This document shows positions 22,103 to 35,194 of a DNA stretch of 64,000 nt, piece after piece. The DNA lies in assembly GCF_010015585.1 (NCBI RefSeq), contig NW_022985069.1, positions 124,001-188,000 of the forward strand, written 5' to 3'. The stretch's first letter is position 1. Each line of letters starts with the position of its first letter. Both the position numbers and the translations under genes were made by a program. The DNA comes from Eremomyces bilateralis CBS 781.70. Its lineage: Eukaryota > Ascomycota > Dothideomycetes > Eremomycetales > Eremomycetaceae. The notes below the pieces were generated by a model. It was not told the DNA's origin, ran no database searches, and worked only from the letters and a program-made list of their open reading frames with translations.

Positions 22103-23548
22103 GATAAGAAACTCCGCTGATATTGAAGCCTTGAACCAACGCGAATGCAATATCACTGCGTTTGAGACGATATATAAAACCCAGCCCAGATCTGATGAGT
22201 CAACATCGGCTGATTAGACACCCCCAAATGGTAAGACTTTTTCTTTTTTTCCGCGATAGTCGTTAGCCCATCATTTCTCGCACGGGAAGCTGCTCCGATG
22301 ACGGCTAACTAGCCAATTCGCAAACGCGTCTTCTGACTTGAAATCATACACATCTGTTCCCGCAGGTCCACGGCATACACAACTCACGGTAGAAGTAGAA
22401 TTCAAAATCGAGACCCTGCAATCGATATCTAACCTCAATTCCACCCTCAGCCTAACCTAAGGGAATTCGCAAAATTCTTCGACCGTTCGACGTTCAACTC
22501 AGGTCACGGGATCTACGGCGGTAAATAGTCGGTATTATAGTTTTGGGTTCGTGCAGCCCGTCGTAGCTGAACTCTGACGTCATCGTTTTTCACATGGTCT
22601 CGGATTCCTTTCATGCAGCATTGCACCTTGCGGCCTGCAGGTGTTTCATTTTCACTTCCACTTCCACGTCTACGCGCGGCAAGATCCCGAGTCCGACAGT
22701 TGATTCTGCATGCGGCATCTTGACTCGATGGGAGACAGCTCCAGAAGGAACGGAGGTGATCAGCACGAGGACATGAAATTACAGCGTCCACGCAACCCTG
22801 TCCTCTCCGCTCCCCCGAAAGTCGCGAGATCTTCCAACCGGATTTGGATACGGGCTTACAGAGCGCAATTAGGGGTTTCTTTCGATCTCTCGCCACCATC
22901 CCCAACGTCATAGCTGTTCATGTGTCATCAGCACCAGCCAACTTCCGTAGAGCAGACTTCACAAGCCAGAACAGTAAGACAGTGGCATCATGTGGACATA
23001 TCTGCATTGATCCCTACGTTCGTAGAGAACTAAGCAACCATGCATTGGAGCGTCCGACATCCCGGACACCTCACGGCATGTAGATGTAATAGTAAGAACA
23101 AAGCGAATGCAAGCGAATGCTGATGCTAAAATCAAAAACAAACAAAACTCCGATGATGATGCTGTGCGCGCTATGCTGTTCCTGCCCGCCCATGGATATG
23201 TAACCTCCCGTCCCCCATCCTAGTAGAAACCCGGTCCTCCCGCACGGCGGAAGTGTTGATGCGGCCCTCGTCGTCCGTTCACCGGAGTCGATCGGATGAG
23301 ATCGAGTCTTAGGTCGGTGATTGTGGAGGATGGAAGCCTGGTGCACCCCTTATGCGTGTTGCGTTCGTGGATGTAAAAGTGGTAACCCTGCCGTATCGCC
23401 TGACTCGATCCCGATGCTGTACACACGAGGAGAGTCGACGGAAAAAAAAGATGATAAAAAGTGTGCAATGAATCGAAAAAGGAAATGCAATGCCGCTCGT
23501 CCGGGTAGATGGTCGGTGGCTCTATTCCCTGTCGTCCGGCGGGTATGC
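22103..23548. other. Intergenic, no gene seen
   Basis: It lies between two minus-strand genes and holds the 5' flank of the DUF1275 gene and the 3' flank of the DUF2457 gene. No domain-bearing frame was found. Confidence 0.5.
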
Positions 23549-26020
23549 CTAGACCGACATCACGAACCCGTCGCCCTCCTTCTCCCATACTTGCTGCAGG
23601 CCGTTGAACCCGTTGAACCACGCGCCCTTCTTCCCCATGCACCCCAGCCCCACAGCGCGCATCCGCTCCACGCCACGGCCCTGGCACAGCTTCCGCTCCC
23701 GCTCGCGGTCCTTCTCCTTCTCCTTCTCCGGACGGTTCTGCCACTTCTGCAGCAGTTTTTCGCGACGGCGGGCGCGCTTGGCTTCCAGTCCCTTGACGAT
23801 GTCGATGGCCGGGCGGCGGGTCACGACGGCGCGCTTGCGGGATGTGTCGTGTGCGTCGTCGACCTCGCCGTCGCCATCCTCGTCGGGGTCATCCACTTCG
23901 ATGGCCGGGGTGAGGACGCGTCGGCTGGCTGCTTCTGCGAAGGGGAACGCCCTTGGACCGTAGTACAAGCGACGGGGGAGAGAGCTAGCGTAAGTCACTT
24001 TGCGTTCACCCAGGACGGATGGCGTGCCCGGGATCTGCAGAGCGTCGGCCCCCAGGTTATATTGGGGGACCTTGTTCAGCGAGCCACGCCGGGTCGGGGG
24101 TGGGCTGCGAAGACGGTGGGGAGGCGGGGAGTGGAGACGGCGGGGAGAGTGGCCGAAGAGTTTGCGGGGTGGCGGCGGGGAGCGATGATGTTGCCCAGTG
24201 GTGGTTCGCTTCGCCGGTGGAGGAGAACGCCCACGACGAGGAGGCGGTGGTGGAGACCGTCGTGACCCCTTCTTGTTCATCTGGTACGCCTTCCTGTGCG
24301 GAGAGTGAGAGTCGATGTCGTCCATGGCACCCTGAACCCAAGCATCGGATTCATCAGGGGCAGATCTAATGTCCTCATTGTCGGACTCGTCTAGTTCCGG
24401 ATCTGAAGTGGGGAACGTTGGGTCAATATCGACGGCAGAAGCCCGGTGAGACTTCCGGAGATGCTCCAAATAACGCTCTTCAAGGGGGCGGTCTTCGTCG
24501 AGGGTGCCGCAGACGAAATCGGTTGAATCAGGAAGCTCGGGAGACGTGGGACGAATAGAGATTGCCTTCTTATGCCTGTGGTTTGGCATCACGGTCGGGG
24601 AGACAGGGCGTGACGATATGGATGATGCGGAAACGCTGCCCGTACGCCTGTCAAATGCGGTCGGAGGATGCTCCACTACCGATGTTGACGCCGTAGTGCG
24701 ACCTGGGTTCCACCAAGCAAAATCAGAGCCGGCTTCGCTAACCGTATCATCGTCCTCCGACGCGAAACCGTGCTCATCGTCGGACTTGAACCCATCATCC
24801 GAGTCGGAGTCGTCATACGAGCTGATAACAGCATCGGCTTCATCGTCATCCTCGTCATCGTCTCCATCCTCATCTTCATCCAGTTCCTCCTCGTCATCCT
24901 CGTCTTCTTCTTCCTCGACTTCCTCAATAATCCTCCTGAAGCCATTTTCGACTTTCAGAGTGTCATTGACCGTCAACGGTCTGCGATGGCATGTCGATTC
25001 CTGCGCCCAGTCATCCACTTCGTCATCTGAGCTAGCGAACTCATGAAACCGGCAAGCCTCCGATCGATTCAAATCCGAAGTGTTGTCTTCGCTGAACTCG
25101 TGACCTGGTTTAGGCTGCAAGGCAAGTGGCGTAGGCTTGCGACTCGTCTGAGGTGATACGCCCGTCACAGTCGCGTCGGAGCCGCGATGTGATCGTTCAC
25201 CATCCTTCTCCTTAGACGCGATGCGACGACGGGATGACGGTGGCGGTGGGGGGCTGGGCAGACGACGTTGGGGAGGTTTCGATTCGGTTGCGGCTGGCTT
25301 GGTGTCGCGAATCGGGCATGCGCCGAATCGGATCGTACTTGGTTTGCGTGGTTGCGGATGATGAAGTTCGCTTTTTGCTCCCGACTCCGTCGCTACAACA
25401 TTTGCTTCGACCTTCGGGGCATCATTCTTTCCACATGCGAATTTGATGCACCGTCTTCGTCCAAGTCCTGCAGCCACCTTCTCCTCGCTGTCATCAGCGA
25501 TGCGGACACGATTCGAAGGTAACAGGATGGGCCCCCCGCGATGGTCGTTGACCGTGATATGTTCGTGGCGGATCTGTTTCGTCGAACCAGGGAGTGCATG
25601 GACGTTCAGAGTGGGGATTGGGGGGCTCGGGGTGTTTGCACGAGACCCAGGAGATGTCAGGTTCCCGTCACTCGTCAACTCTGCCGTTGACGTCGTGCTC
25701 GGATTACTCCAATTCGACACCTGCGACAAGCCGCGAGTGAGGGTGGTGAATCGCGCAGCCGGAGGATCGTAATCGTCCTGGGATTCGGGTTCGTGGAGAA
25801 TGCGAGTCAATAAGGACTTCTGCGCCGTACAGCCCCGCGTTTCGCTCTTCTGGAACTCCTTGACTTCGTGTAGGTGGTGATTCGGCCGAGGGGTAATTTG
25901 CAGTGTTTCGTCAGGGGGCTCATCAACGTCTGCTGCCACTTCCTCGCCATCAAGGTCGAGGGAGGTCGGCTGGTTTTGCATCACCCGTGAATCGGGTGGA
26001 GTGTGTAGCCGGTCCGTCAT
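23549..26020 (-). CDS. DUF2457-family protein, acidic and proline-rich
   Basis: Single exon, 823 residues. The frame extends upstream, but the first true ATG is at 26020 (MTDRLHTPPDS). The protein carries elements of the fungal DUF2457 family: RCIKFACG, a FHEFASSDDEVDDW block, a long Asp/Glu run in the middle, DFAWWNPGRTT, and FVCGTLDEDRPLEERYLEHL. The C-terminal third has PPPPRRGRSPPP and HSPRRLHSPPPHRLRSPPP repeats, a basic helix (EAKRARRREKLLQKW) and a Trp/Gly tail. There is no signal peptide or membrane span, and a nuclear location is plausible from basic and acidic tracts. The family's function is unknown. A second, mirrored open frame on the plus strand is a by-product of the repeats. 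Confidence 0.8.
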   Translation of the reverse strand: MTDRLHTPPDSRVMQNQPTSLDLDGEEVAADVDEPPDETLQITPRPNHHLHEVKEFQKSETRGCTAQKSLLTRILHEPESQDDYDPPAARFTTLTRGLSQVSNWSNPSTTSTAELTSDGNLTSPGSRANTPSPPIPTLNVHALPGSTKQIRHEHITVNDHRGGPILLPSNRVRIADDSEEKVAAGLGRRRCIKFACGKNDAPKVEANVVATESGAKSELHHPQPRKPSTIRFGACPIRDTKPAATESKPPQRRLPSPPPPPSSRRRIASKEKDGERSHRGSDATVTGVSPQTSRKPTPLALQPKPGHEFSEDNTSDLNRSEACRFHEFASSDDEVDDWAQESTCHRRPLTVNDTLKVENGFRRIIEEVEEEEDEDDEEELDEDEDGDDDEDDDEADAVISSYDDSDSDDGFKSDDEHGFASEDDDTVSEAGSDFAWWNPGRTTASTSVVEHPPTAFDRRTGSVSASSISSRPVSPTVMPNHRHKKAISIRPTSPELPDSTDFVCGTLDEDRPLEERYLEHLRKSHRASAVDIDPTFPTSDPELDESDNEDIRSAPDESDAWVQGAMDDIDSHSPHRKAYQMNKKGSRRSPPPPPRRGRSPPPAKRTTTGQHHRSPPPPRKLFGHSPRRLHSPPPHRLRSPPPTRRGSLNKVPQYNLGADALQIPGTPSVLGERKVTYASSLPRRLYYGPRAFPFAEAASRRVLTPAIEVDDPDEDGDGEVDDAHDTSRKRAVVTRRPAIDIVKGLEAKRARRREKLLQKWQNRPEKEKEKDRERERKLCQGRGVERMRAVGLGCMGKKGAWFNGFNGLQQVWEKEGDGFVMSV

Positions 26021-27010
26021 CGTGAGTATGAAATGCAGTGTAAGGGATATCCACACTGCCACAGTCTAGTTATACAAAATGGAAATTCCAGGAAGATGGT
26101 CCAGTCAATGAAGAAATGTCCGAGGACCGTCGAACGTCGTTGGTCGCAGGGCCGCGTCAGAGCGTACGGCGGGTTGCGACAAGAAGATCACAGTGAGGCG
26201 TTGGAATACGTCTGGTCTGGCCAAGGCACAAGCCAAGATGCTTGAAGCCAGATCCGGCAAGTACCACCAACGCGAATGAGTCGGATTCGGAAACGGCGAG
26301 AAGTGGAGAGGTACGGTAGAAGGAGATGGCTGATACCAATGATGGACTAAAGCCCGATCGGCGAGTGCTATAATTTTGACGAAGTCATAATGTGATAAGG
26401 CCGCGGATGCTAGATGCGTCCCGAGTTAGCAATATTCGATGATTCTCTCTTTTGTTGTGGAGCCACGTAGAAGGCAGTGCGAAAAGAAATAGCGAAACGA
26501 AGTCGCAAAAGCAGGAAGTGAGGAAACCAACCTTTGGAAAAGCAGTGGAGATGGGAATCTTGGTAAGGAAGGCTGTGGCGATGCTACGCCTATTTCGGAG
26601 TTGGCGGGTTTGGTGGTGTGTGTACCACCAAAGATGAAGACCGATCTTGAAATCGAGATGACGTGGAATGGCTCTATAAGGCCTCTGAGAGGCAGAAATG
26701 GAACCGCGATGATTCAGGTGATGAATTGTTTCAGACGATCTGCGTAGGATATGAGATGGGTGTGGGAATTTGGATGGAGGTGAATTTTGATGAATGCGGT
26801 GGAGGGGCGAGGAGAGGGAAAAGAGTGAGCGAGAGAGCAAAAAGGGAAAAGAGTGGGGGGTTTGGGTCTTGGGACTTGGGACTTTGGGTGAATGGGAGTG
26901 TTTTGGCTGAGCGCACCCACTGATGAATTGGAATTTTGGCAGGTAGCGTGGGAGCGGGACTTCTGAAGGATATGAGGGGTTTTTGGAGTGCGGACACTGT
27001 CATCACGGGA

Positions 27011-27040
27011 TATTCACAGGAAATTCACAGGAAATTCACA
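27011..27040 (+). repeat. Short tandem repeat ATTCACAGGAA, three copies
   Basis: An 11-mer is repeated head to tail (ATTCACAGGAAATTCACAGG and on), the last copy incomplete. Confidence 0.75.
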
Positions 27041-30000
27041 GCCAACTCCCACAGGCCACAGCGAAACAATCCACGGTTGCTTTCGGGTCAACTACTCAGT
27101 AATTAGCTTACCCTCTACTTTACACTTTAGCCCCCGCTCCGCGACGAGAAATTTGATGGACACTCCTTCAACGCCGTCAATTTCCAGCCCATCTCATTCG
27201 CTCCCTCCGCCTCCTAGCCTAGTAGCCCACTGCATCCCGTCCCTAACTTGCCCTGCGAGATCGAAATTAAATCCCTCACAGGGTCTTGACAGTTAGCTGC
27301 GAGTATTAATACCAAATGCCAAATTGCTTTCGGCCCTTGATCGTGTCCGTCAATCCAAAGCACGATCGACTCCACATTCCATTGTTCCAACTTCCAACAG
27401 TGAAACCCAATGGCCATGTCTCATCACCACAAGCGAAACCTTCTTCCCCGGTGATCGCGAAATCATGGCGTGGTCGACGATTCCGTTCCGATCTCTCCGT
27501 CATCCAGTCGGACCGTGTTGCGTTGCCACAGAAAATTGGTAATCCAACGCCTCAGGTGCGTCGCTGACGAAACCCGAATTCTGCAACGTCGACCAGGAGT
27601 CCAGGACACAGCCGGGCTCTGCCAAGCGCGGATATGAACTGACTGTACGGTAATAACGTCGTCCACTAGGAACATCACTGCCTGTACGAGCATTGGAGGG
27701 TCTTTCTCCTGCGGTATCACGGATGACGATCGTCCAAAACGGCCCTGAACAATGTCTTCGTGGCTACGCAAGCGGTTTCGTGTGAGTCGAAACACCTGAC
27801 CGACTAATGACCGTTGATATCGATGTCTATCAACTATTTTGGTCCGCTTGCCTATTTTATCGATGGCAGTATTGCAACGACCGCGCATTCAGTGGCATCA
27901 GTCGAGCACGGCAACATTGTACATCATGGCAATTGATGCGGTATGGCGTGTTCGGTCGTTGAGACCTCGTCCCACCTTCGGCCTCAAACATCGCAGACCG
28001 CACTTCCTTGGCCACGCCCGACCCATCGGAGATGTGTGCAAACATGTATCATCGCATCCAAGACATGGCAACACCCTGCCACAGTTAATAGAGGCAAGTC
28101 GATGCGATCATGCAACAGCATCGAGTCCATATTATTTATGTACTTCGTCCTATTCCCAGCCAAGTGGAACATCCTGAGCGGCTCCCGCTATTCTTGATGC
28201 ATTGATCCGTGGGAGATCCTAGTACTTTTGGGTTTCCTTGACGCGATCGAAACATGTGTTCCGTCTTATCAAATTGCGTAGACAACATATTGGAGTTCTG
28301 GAGTGGTACGCTAATCAGGACGGCTTCCTCTCCTTGCTAAATGTTTTCATGAAATGCAACAGAAGTGAGCCATCGGGTGATTTTCAGTCGTCTTTGTTCA
28401 CAGCCAAACGGCCTCCGAGTACGATTTTGTCAGATGAGGGGTTGTCGGGGACAATACATCTCCTGTACTTTGGCGGATGGATGGATAGAATATTGGCAGA
28501 CTCTACCATATCCCTTTACCCAGCGCCCCCTGACCGTTGAAAAATGCTTGACGACCGTCTTCATCGTGGAGCTTGATCATCTGCATGTTTTACCCCAAAC
28601 CATCCAGATGAGCTTCGCCAATGGCGGATGTCTTGGACTCTTGGACTCGTGGTGTTTTTCCGCCATGTTGCCCCAATGAGGATAAGTTTTAATAATCAAC
28701 CTCATTATTGGACCAAGTCAACACGGCACGATCGCTGCTGCTATTAGCCAAGGCTTCAATAGACGCTTTGGACTTTAACAGTTTAACTCCAAGTCGTTCC
28801 CCACACCTCATCGTACTAATTGCCACGTCGGCTTGCCCTACAGTTAGACATATATTCTTGGAACTTGGAAGTGTACCCCCTCGAATCCTCGATGGATTGG
28901 GGATTGGAGAGGATCACTGCGAAGTGAGAATGAATTCAACTCGCACTCAACACGACATGCAATAATACCATCGTCCCTCCACCATCACGCCACCAACAAC
29001 CCCTCATCCCTACAGCAGTTGAACCTCACAGCCCAACCCCGCACCCTGATCGTCCGCTCCTCCATCTGCGGCTTCTCCCCCGGGGTATTCCGACCGCGTC
29101 CGTCAACGCCAATCGCCCATGCACGGTATCTCCCAAGTCCCAACGCCAAACGGATTGCAAATCGTCGGACGCAGGCCGGTGCATGTTCAGCAGCTCTCGG
29201 AAAGGCTTGATTCTGGTGCCATGCGGCCAGCACGCGAGGGGGCTCGCGTCGAAGGAACGGGCATGGGCGGCGGCGCATGTGCCAGGTGCTGCGTTCGTGT
29301 TGACACGGAGGGCATGGATTATGGACGGACGGCAGGACGACGACACCCCACGTTCGGGGTCATTTGGAGTTCTTTGACTCTGGTGGGTCTGGTTTGGTTA
29401 ATCCCTCACCTTGTTGACATGGGTAATGGATGGTAACAATATTGCTTCAGGTTGGGGTAACTAGGGGTGTAGCAACCAGTAGGTCCCAAGATCAATAACG
29501 CTTGTCGAGTTGTCATTGTTTGTCTTTGTCTCTGGAAGTGATGGCTTGATTTAGCGCATCTCCTGCATATCAAATTCGTCAATCTCCTAAATCCTCCAAA
29601 TCTCCTTCTCTCATATTCGCCAGTTAGGGCGACCACCGACACGATGACATCTAACAACCCACACGCTGCGGGAGTGGACGAAAGGGACTGCCCGCTCCGC
29701 ATTTCCGGACCCTCCTAACCCGATCCATCCTCGCGTCCGTCATTCCAACCGACTCCGTCACCATCACTCCGACGATCTAAGCAGCAGAGAAGAATTCCCA
29801 CCAAAAATATATGAGAACCAAGAATAGTCGTTGCGATAATTATGCAAAAAATCACCTGTCCGTGCCCCTACAAAGTCTTAGTCGCCGGCGATCCAAACAC
29901 CCAAGCTTGTATCTCCGCGGTTCGCAATTCTGCACCTGCATGCCCCCCGCGCTATCGCGAAATCATCCAGTCGTCCATGCTCGACGCCCACTCCCCAGCG

Positions 30001-31234
30001 ACCCAGTCCCGAGACACAACGCAGGGTTTCTGCACCCGATTTTAGGTCCGTTCTTGGGAAAGGCGGGATATCGCGGTATGGTAAATGTGGTGGATGGTAG
30101 GTCATGGGGCAGACCGAACCCGGACGATACCCTGTCGGGGCGGCAATGGCGCGGCTGTCAGGGAAATGCCTCAACAAGGTTATTCGCCGTGGTCATTAAA
30201 GGGAAGACGGGGTTGATTGGGTGGAAAGCTCGCGTTTGCTGGACATTTCCTGATTGTATAACGTCCAGTCTTCAAGGCATCGAGTATCAATCAGTGCTAG
30301 GTGAGTACTGAGTAGAGCAGTCTCCTAGATGGCTCTAGGAATAGCGTACAGGCGTTGAGCTATGGTTTATGAATTGAGTGAGGGGATATCTACAGAGTAG
30401 GTACGGAGTCAATGGATCCCCTGACGATTAGTGACTACACGTTCCTTAGACGTATTCTAGCCACTCTCCATTTCTCTATCATAATTGAGGGCTGGAAATT
30501 CATTCTCGTGGTTCTGCAAGGTGGTCGGATTCAAAAATCAAGTTCGCTTGTATCTAGCCTTCAAATCACCCTATACTGTTCAATAGACGGTATCTAGACG
30601 GCAGATACAGAGCGCTCAGAACAGTAATAGTCCAATCACCTTGGAAGAGACTGTTCTGCCATGATGCAAGTCCCCTCCAATGCCGCAGAACAGGCATATG
30701 GATTGTGCCTTCTTTTGCCGTTTCCCACATGAATACCGATAGACAGTTCCATATCGCGTTTGACCGCAGTGAATATGAGAATAGTGACCGAACAAGGCAG
30801 ATGCCCTTTTCCCACGCATCTAAACGGATTGTTGAATCCTGGTCTCCTTCTACCTACGCTACCTTTGACATTAGTAGGCGGAACAAGTCTATATATATCA
30901 AGATGACTGCTTTCGGACCGAGACCTAAAAGGCCGGATGTCCGCAACTAGTAACAACGGTAAGAGTAGGGCTTCGACAGGAGAAGCACAAGGTTCTACGT
31001 AGACAATCGTAATCCTAGTACTCCGGTCGGTTCTTCGAGGGCTCCCCGAGCCTCAGAACAATATCGAAGGGGCCAAAATAAGGGCGAAAAGTTGGTCGAA
31101 GATGGTAAATCGGGGCAATAGTCAATACATGTTGATATGAAACAGAATCTTGATGAAATGAAAGCCATGCTGCACGCAGAATGAACGAAAAATACAAAGA
31201 GAAGTAGGTAGGTACGAAAACAAGCCACAGCAGA

Positions 31235-31256
31235 CGGTGGTGGTGGTGGTGGTGGG
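31235..31256 (+). repeat. (GGT)n microsatellite
   Basis: A run of about seven GGT triplets, in non-coding sequence. Confidence 0.8.
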
Positions 31257-32976
31257 ATTGAGGCCGACCTAGAGCTGCGCAGCATCGGAATTCACATACC
31301 ATAAGCCGAGCCTCCACTTCGATTGCCAACATAAAGATCCGGGAGCGAAACCGTAGTCGGACGGCAGACCTATGTGCTCGTGCTATGTCTTAGCAAACGT
31401 CGTATCATAAGGTATGTTACCACCTAGAACTCATATGTATAACATCATATGATATCATCCCGACTGATCACCCGTTTCCCTTCTGCGTATTCCCTCTTTT
31501 TCATATGATTGGCCCCGGTGCATCATTGGGCTTGGCGGGAGTCTTATATTAGTTCATATATTTGGACCAAAGGCTCGAAATCATGGGAATAGGGCAGAAT
31601 GGAAGAACTGATATAGAATGGCTACGCGACTTACAGTTCACCTCATGGCTAAGTAGTACAACGCTTGCGTAAGGGGTATTCCAGCGGTTGACGACCCTGT
31701 GGACAAGTCTTTGACGAAACGAGTATTATTGAATTGGTCGGATTGGCGAAGGTTTAAGGTACTCACCACCTGTCAGTAAGACACCGGCATGGGTTGTACT
31801 CCTGCCATACACACCCAGTCCAAGATTTATCCCTAGCTCAGAGCCTATATAATTTGCTCGAACCAGACACTTCTTTTGTCAGTTTTAATGCCTCTGTTCC
31901 GTTGATTGTCGGTTTGCATGGGTAAGAACTCCCGTCAGAGGGATATTCCGGACATAGCTGTACGCAGTGCTGAATGACTTGAGGGAGGAGTTTCAATTAT
32001 TAACTGGAGAGCGCAATGGGCTCCACCTGTACTTCTGTTACCCAGGAGTGGCTCTGCATTGTAGGTTTCCCATTCCTCCGGTTAGCCGTATGTTTCCAAA
32101 GCCACACGGAGGTAACAGAAGCGAGTGCGATGTATGATGCCTCCTGTCTTCGATGGTTGAATCCCACCCGGGCACTCATTGGTCAAGTCGAATAGCTGCT
32201 CTGGGGCGGAAACTTCAAAGCATAATGCCAACATTGTCGAGACAGCCACATTCGATTTGTATGGAGGAGACCATTGTCCGTGGAAGTTGGTGAAATGAGT
32301 TCACGAGTCTCGTTCCGTTGAAGTTGAAGGGCTGGATGGGCGATTGGCTATTAGAGCCTAGAACATGCCCGTGGCGGGCACTAAACCCAACAAGGAACCT
32401 CCAGGTTCCCCAAGAATCAAAGATCCTGGACATCAAACGTCCCTGGATGTTGGATGGAAATTGGAATACAAGATGGCGTTCAGGACATGCACAAGTCCCA
32501 TACCATAGCCCTACGGCCTACGGGGTACCATTGCGATCCCTCGACTCATCAACTCTGTCAACTGTAACCCTGTACAGAGTCCTCCCGCACGGCTTTGTGT
32601 CGTCGGTCCTGAGTAATGAGGCTTGACTACTTACATTTTGGAGAGCGTGGGAGCTCTCTTGGGTTGGCCGCTATAGTATTGAATTGAATGTAACCATCTC
32701 GGTTTCGACTCCTGGTTTGCATTCTTTCCTTTTTCGCGGCCGCAATGTTTTGATTGGTTCGTGAGACCATGGGATGGCTTTCGTTCGCTAAAATAGGAGC
32801 GCCATATGCACTCGATAGGAGAGTAGGCATTTGGAAACTTGGAATACAGGGCCACCTCAGCCTTCCCGTCATGGCATTTGCTATTCGAAGTTTGAAGAGC
32901 ATGGGGATTTTAAGGTCGTCCATAGACACCTGGTCGTTTTCCCATTCTTGCCTCGCGCCCATCGTTATCCAACACC

Positions 32977-35194
32977 ATGGGACGAATTATCTCCCCTTCC
33001 GCTCTTTTGTTCATTTCCTTTCTCGCCTCCTTGACCGTTTCCGCAAAGGACAGGCCTGGCAGGTTCAAGGCCGCTGTCGGCAACTTAAAAATTCCCTTCA
33101 CTGACGAGGGCGTGATCGACAAAGTCGTCTCGTCCGAAAAGAACATCACGGATTTCGATTGCCTTCATGGCCAGATCCGTGAATACTAGAGCGGCAATGG
33201 AAAAGCGGTTCCCGAGGACGTCGCGGCTCCCCAGTTACAAGAATTCGCCAGTTCTTGCGGCATCGATCCGGAACTGCACAGGAACCTTCTCGGGAACGCC
33301 AGCAAAGGGCTCGAGGCTGAGCTCGCACTGTTCGACAACAATCTTGGACTGCTATTGGAGGAGTCGTTTACCGATTTGTCTGAAAAATATCTGGATGTGA
33401 TCGAAGCGGAAGATGAGTATCGACATTAGGAGGCACTCGGCTCCTACATGGGAGTTGGAAGCAGTGTCAAATGCAGTGCATACATCTCCGAAGTTTTGGA
33501 TGGCATGCACGAATGGGAGAAGGCTGGGGCCAACGCGGCCACCACTTTGATGGCACTCGTTCCGACATTCCTTGCGTTTGGCAACTTGTATGTCTATACC
33601 ATATGGACTCGGATCGTTACCTACTTGCACCCCTAGCCTGCTTTAGGTATGTCCCACGGAGCTCAGAAGCATTCGCAACAAGTTGGATTATCGGAGTTGG
33701 TGCTGCCATGTATAGCCTGGGTTTGCCTGTCAGAAGCGTTAGTATTTGTCTTCCCTCTTGTCGATAAACCGACTGCTTACGTTTCCAACAGAAAAACGCC
33801 GTTCCACGAGGGTCGAGTGATGGAGATTGGTGCATTTGGGATCGCACCGATTAGTATGATAGCAGATCTCGCCGATCTGAGCATCCTGGCAACACTAGAA
33901 TCTCTCCGGAGCTGGACGAGGCCAGGAAACAAGACGGCGCATATGAGGGACTTTGTCAAGATTCGAGAAAGAGCAATGAACGATTGGCTAAAACGGTACC
34001 ACTGGTGGCATATACCGGCTATTATCGTTGCCGTTATCCAAGGCGTGATCTTTGGGATTGCGATCGAGCCACTCTTTAAAGCCGGAGGCGTGCCTCGATT
34101 CCTTTTCCATTGCGCGGAACAGAAGTACGTGCCCGGGATGATATCTCAGTGGGCGACAATCAGCTAACATCAACCGTAGCTGGACTGGTCTTTACCTCCT
34201 TGTTAGCGCGGCTGCAAATGCAGTTTTCCGACTTCTAATGTGGCACGCTTCTGACCATGAAGTCGTCAGCGGTGAGCTTTGACTCGAGCGATTGATGTTG
34301 ACGGCTGGTACTAATTCAGCTGCAGTTTACGCGCTCTCTGATAGTGCCAAACTAACTCTTCAGGACATAGTTGACTCTGATCCCACAGCATCGACAAACA
34401 CCACTGCGACCACATTACCACCGCTCTATTACCCCCTCATGTCCAAGATCGTCTGGACCTTGAGCAACTTCTGGGCGAAATTGCGAAAGCGGCAGCCTTC
34501 CCCCCCTAAGCACCCTCAAGGCGCAGTTGTAACGCCCCTGAAAGACCAAATCGAATACGCCAAAGCCATCTTCCGAAGGCCCAGCGAAATCCTCCATAGC
34601 GGCTTCAAAACCACCGACGCTGCGCCCCGCTGGCACCCTCTCATTATCTTGGTGCATCTCTCAACGATGGGCCGACCCCAGCTGAAGATGCTGTTCACCG
34701 GGTTCGTGGAAGCCGCCCTCCTTCTCATCCTCACCTTCTTCTTCGCCGCGCAGTGGGGCGGGAACCTGTTCATCACTGCGTGGGCGCTCGGCCTCCTATT
34801 TATTTTCATCACCGTCGGCTGCGCGCTGGCGCTAGTCTACGTCTGGCTCAGCGCGCAGGTGTGGGGCCTCCATGTCATCAATTGCGATGAGCGGACCAAA
34901 ATCGTGGGCTGCTTGAGGATCCTGTGCAGCATGGAAGAAGAGCTAGTGGAGGCCAATGGCGCTCATTCCTTCAACGGGCATCGACTGGATTACTTGCAGT
35001 CGTTCAAAAGGTGGAGGCTGGATTATGTGAGCGGGAGACATGATCAAAATCATGCACCATCAAGCGCGAGCGCGCCGAAAGAAAGTCAGGAGAAAGATAA
35101 CGTGGCGATAGAGGTAGATGTCACGCCAGTGGATAATAGTGCGGATGCTCCAGTGGCACAGCCAGAAGTGGCGACAGTTGACCGGATTGTATAG
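32977..35194 (+). pseudogene. Secreted/multi-pass membrane protein gene, decayed
   Basis: A clear signal peptide (MGRIISPSALLFISFLASL, cleavage after TVSA) opens a gene with likely exons 32977-33587, 33647-33737, 33792-34124, 34180-34271 and 34320-35194. Recognisable parts are an extracellular Cys-containing domain (ITDFDCLHGQI, FASSCGIDPEL), a membrane segment TTLMALVPTFLAFGNLY, then SWIIGVGAAMYSLGLP, PISMIADLADLSIL, HIPAIIVAVIQGVIFGIAIE, YLLVSAAANAVFRLLMW, and two strong spans near the end (AALLLILTFFFAAQWGG, LGLLFIFITVGCALALVYVW). The first exon holds two in-frame TAG stops (33187-33189 and 33427-33429), each where a CAG codon would restore a plausible reading. Exons 2 and 3 also do not join in frame. 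The architecture resembles uncharacterised fungal membrane proteins; function unknown. Sequencing error at three places is less likely than decay. Confidence 0.6.

Larger units (their letters stand above)
26021..32976. other. Gene-poor region of about 7 kb
   Basis: Only short frames (mostly under 150 codons) without recognisable domains or convincing exon chains occur on either strand. The longest true ATG frame in doubt is 27463-27888 minus (141 codons), with no recognised similarity. Minor repeats are present: ATTCACAGGAA three times at about 27011-27040, a (GGT)n run at about 31235-31255, and an 11 bp inverted repeat CTTCTGTTACC/GGTAACAGAAG at about 32031-32121. Non-coding transcripts cannot be excluded. 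Confidence 0.5.

Noticed and set aside
23321-24265. Plus-strand 314-codon frame opposite the DUF2457 gene
   Set aside because: Mirror of the proline/arginine repeats; no independent support.
32028-32122. 11 bp inverted repeat as a possible MITE
   Set aside because: No target duplication or longer arms; could be chance in non-coding DNA.
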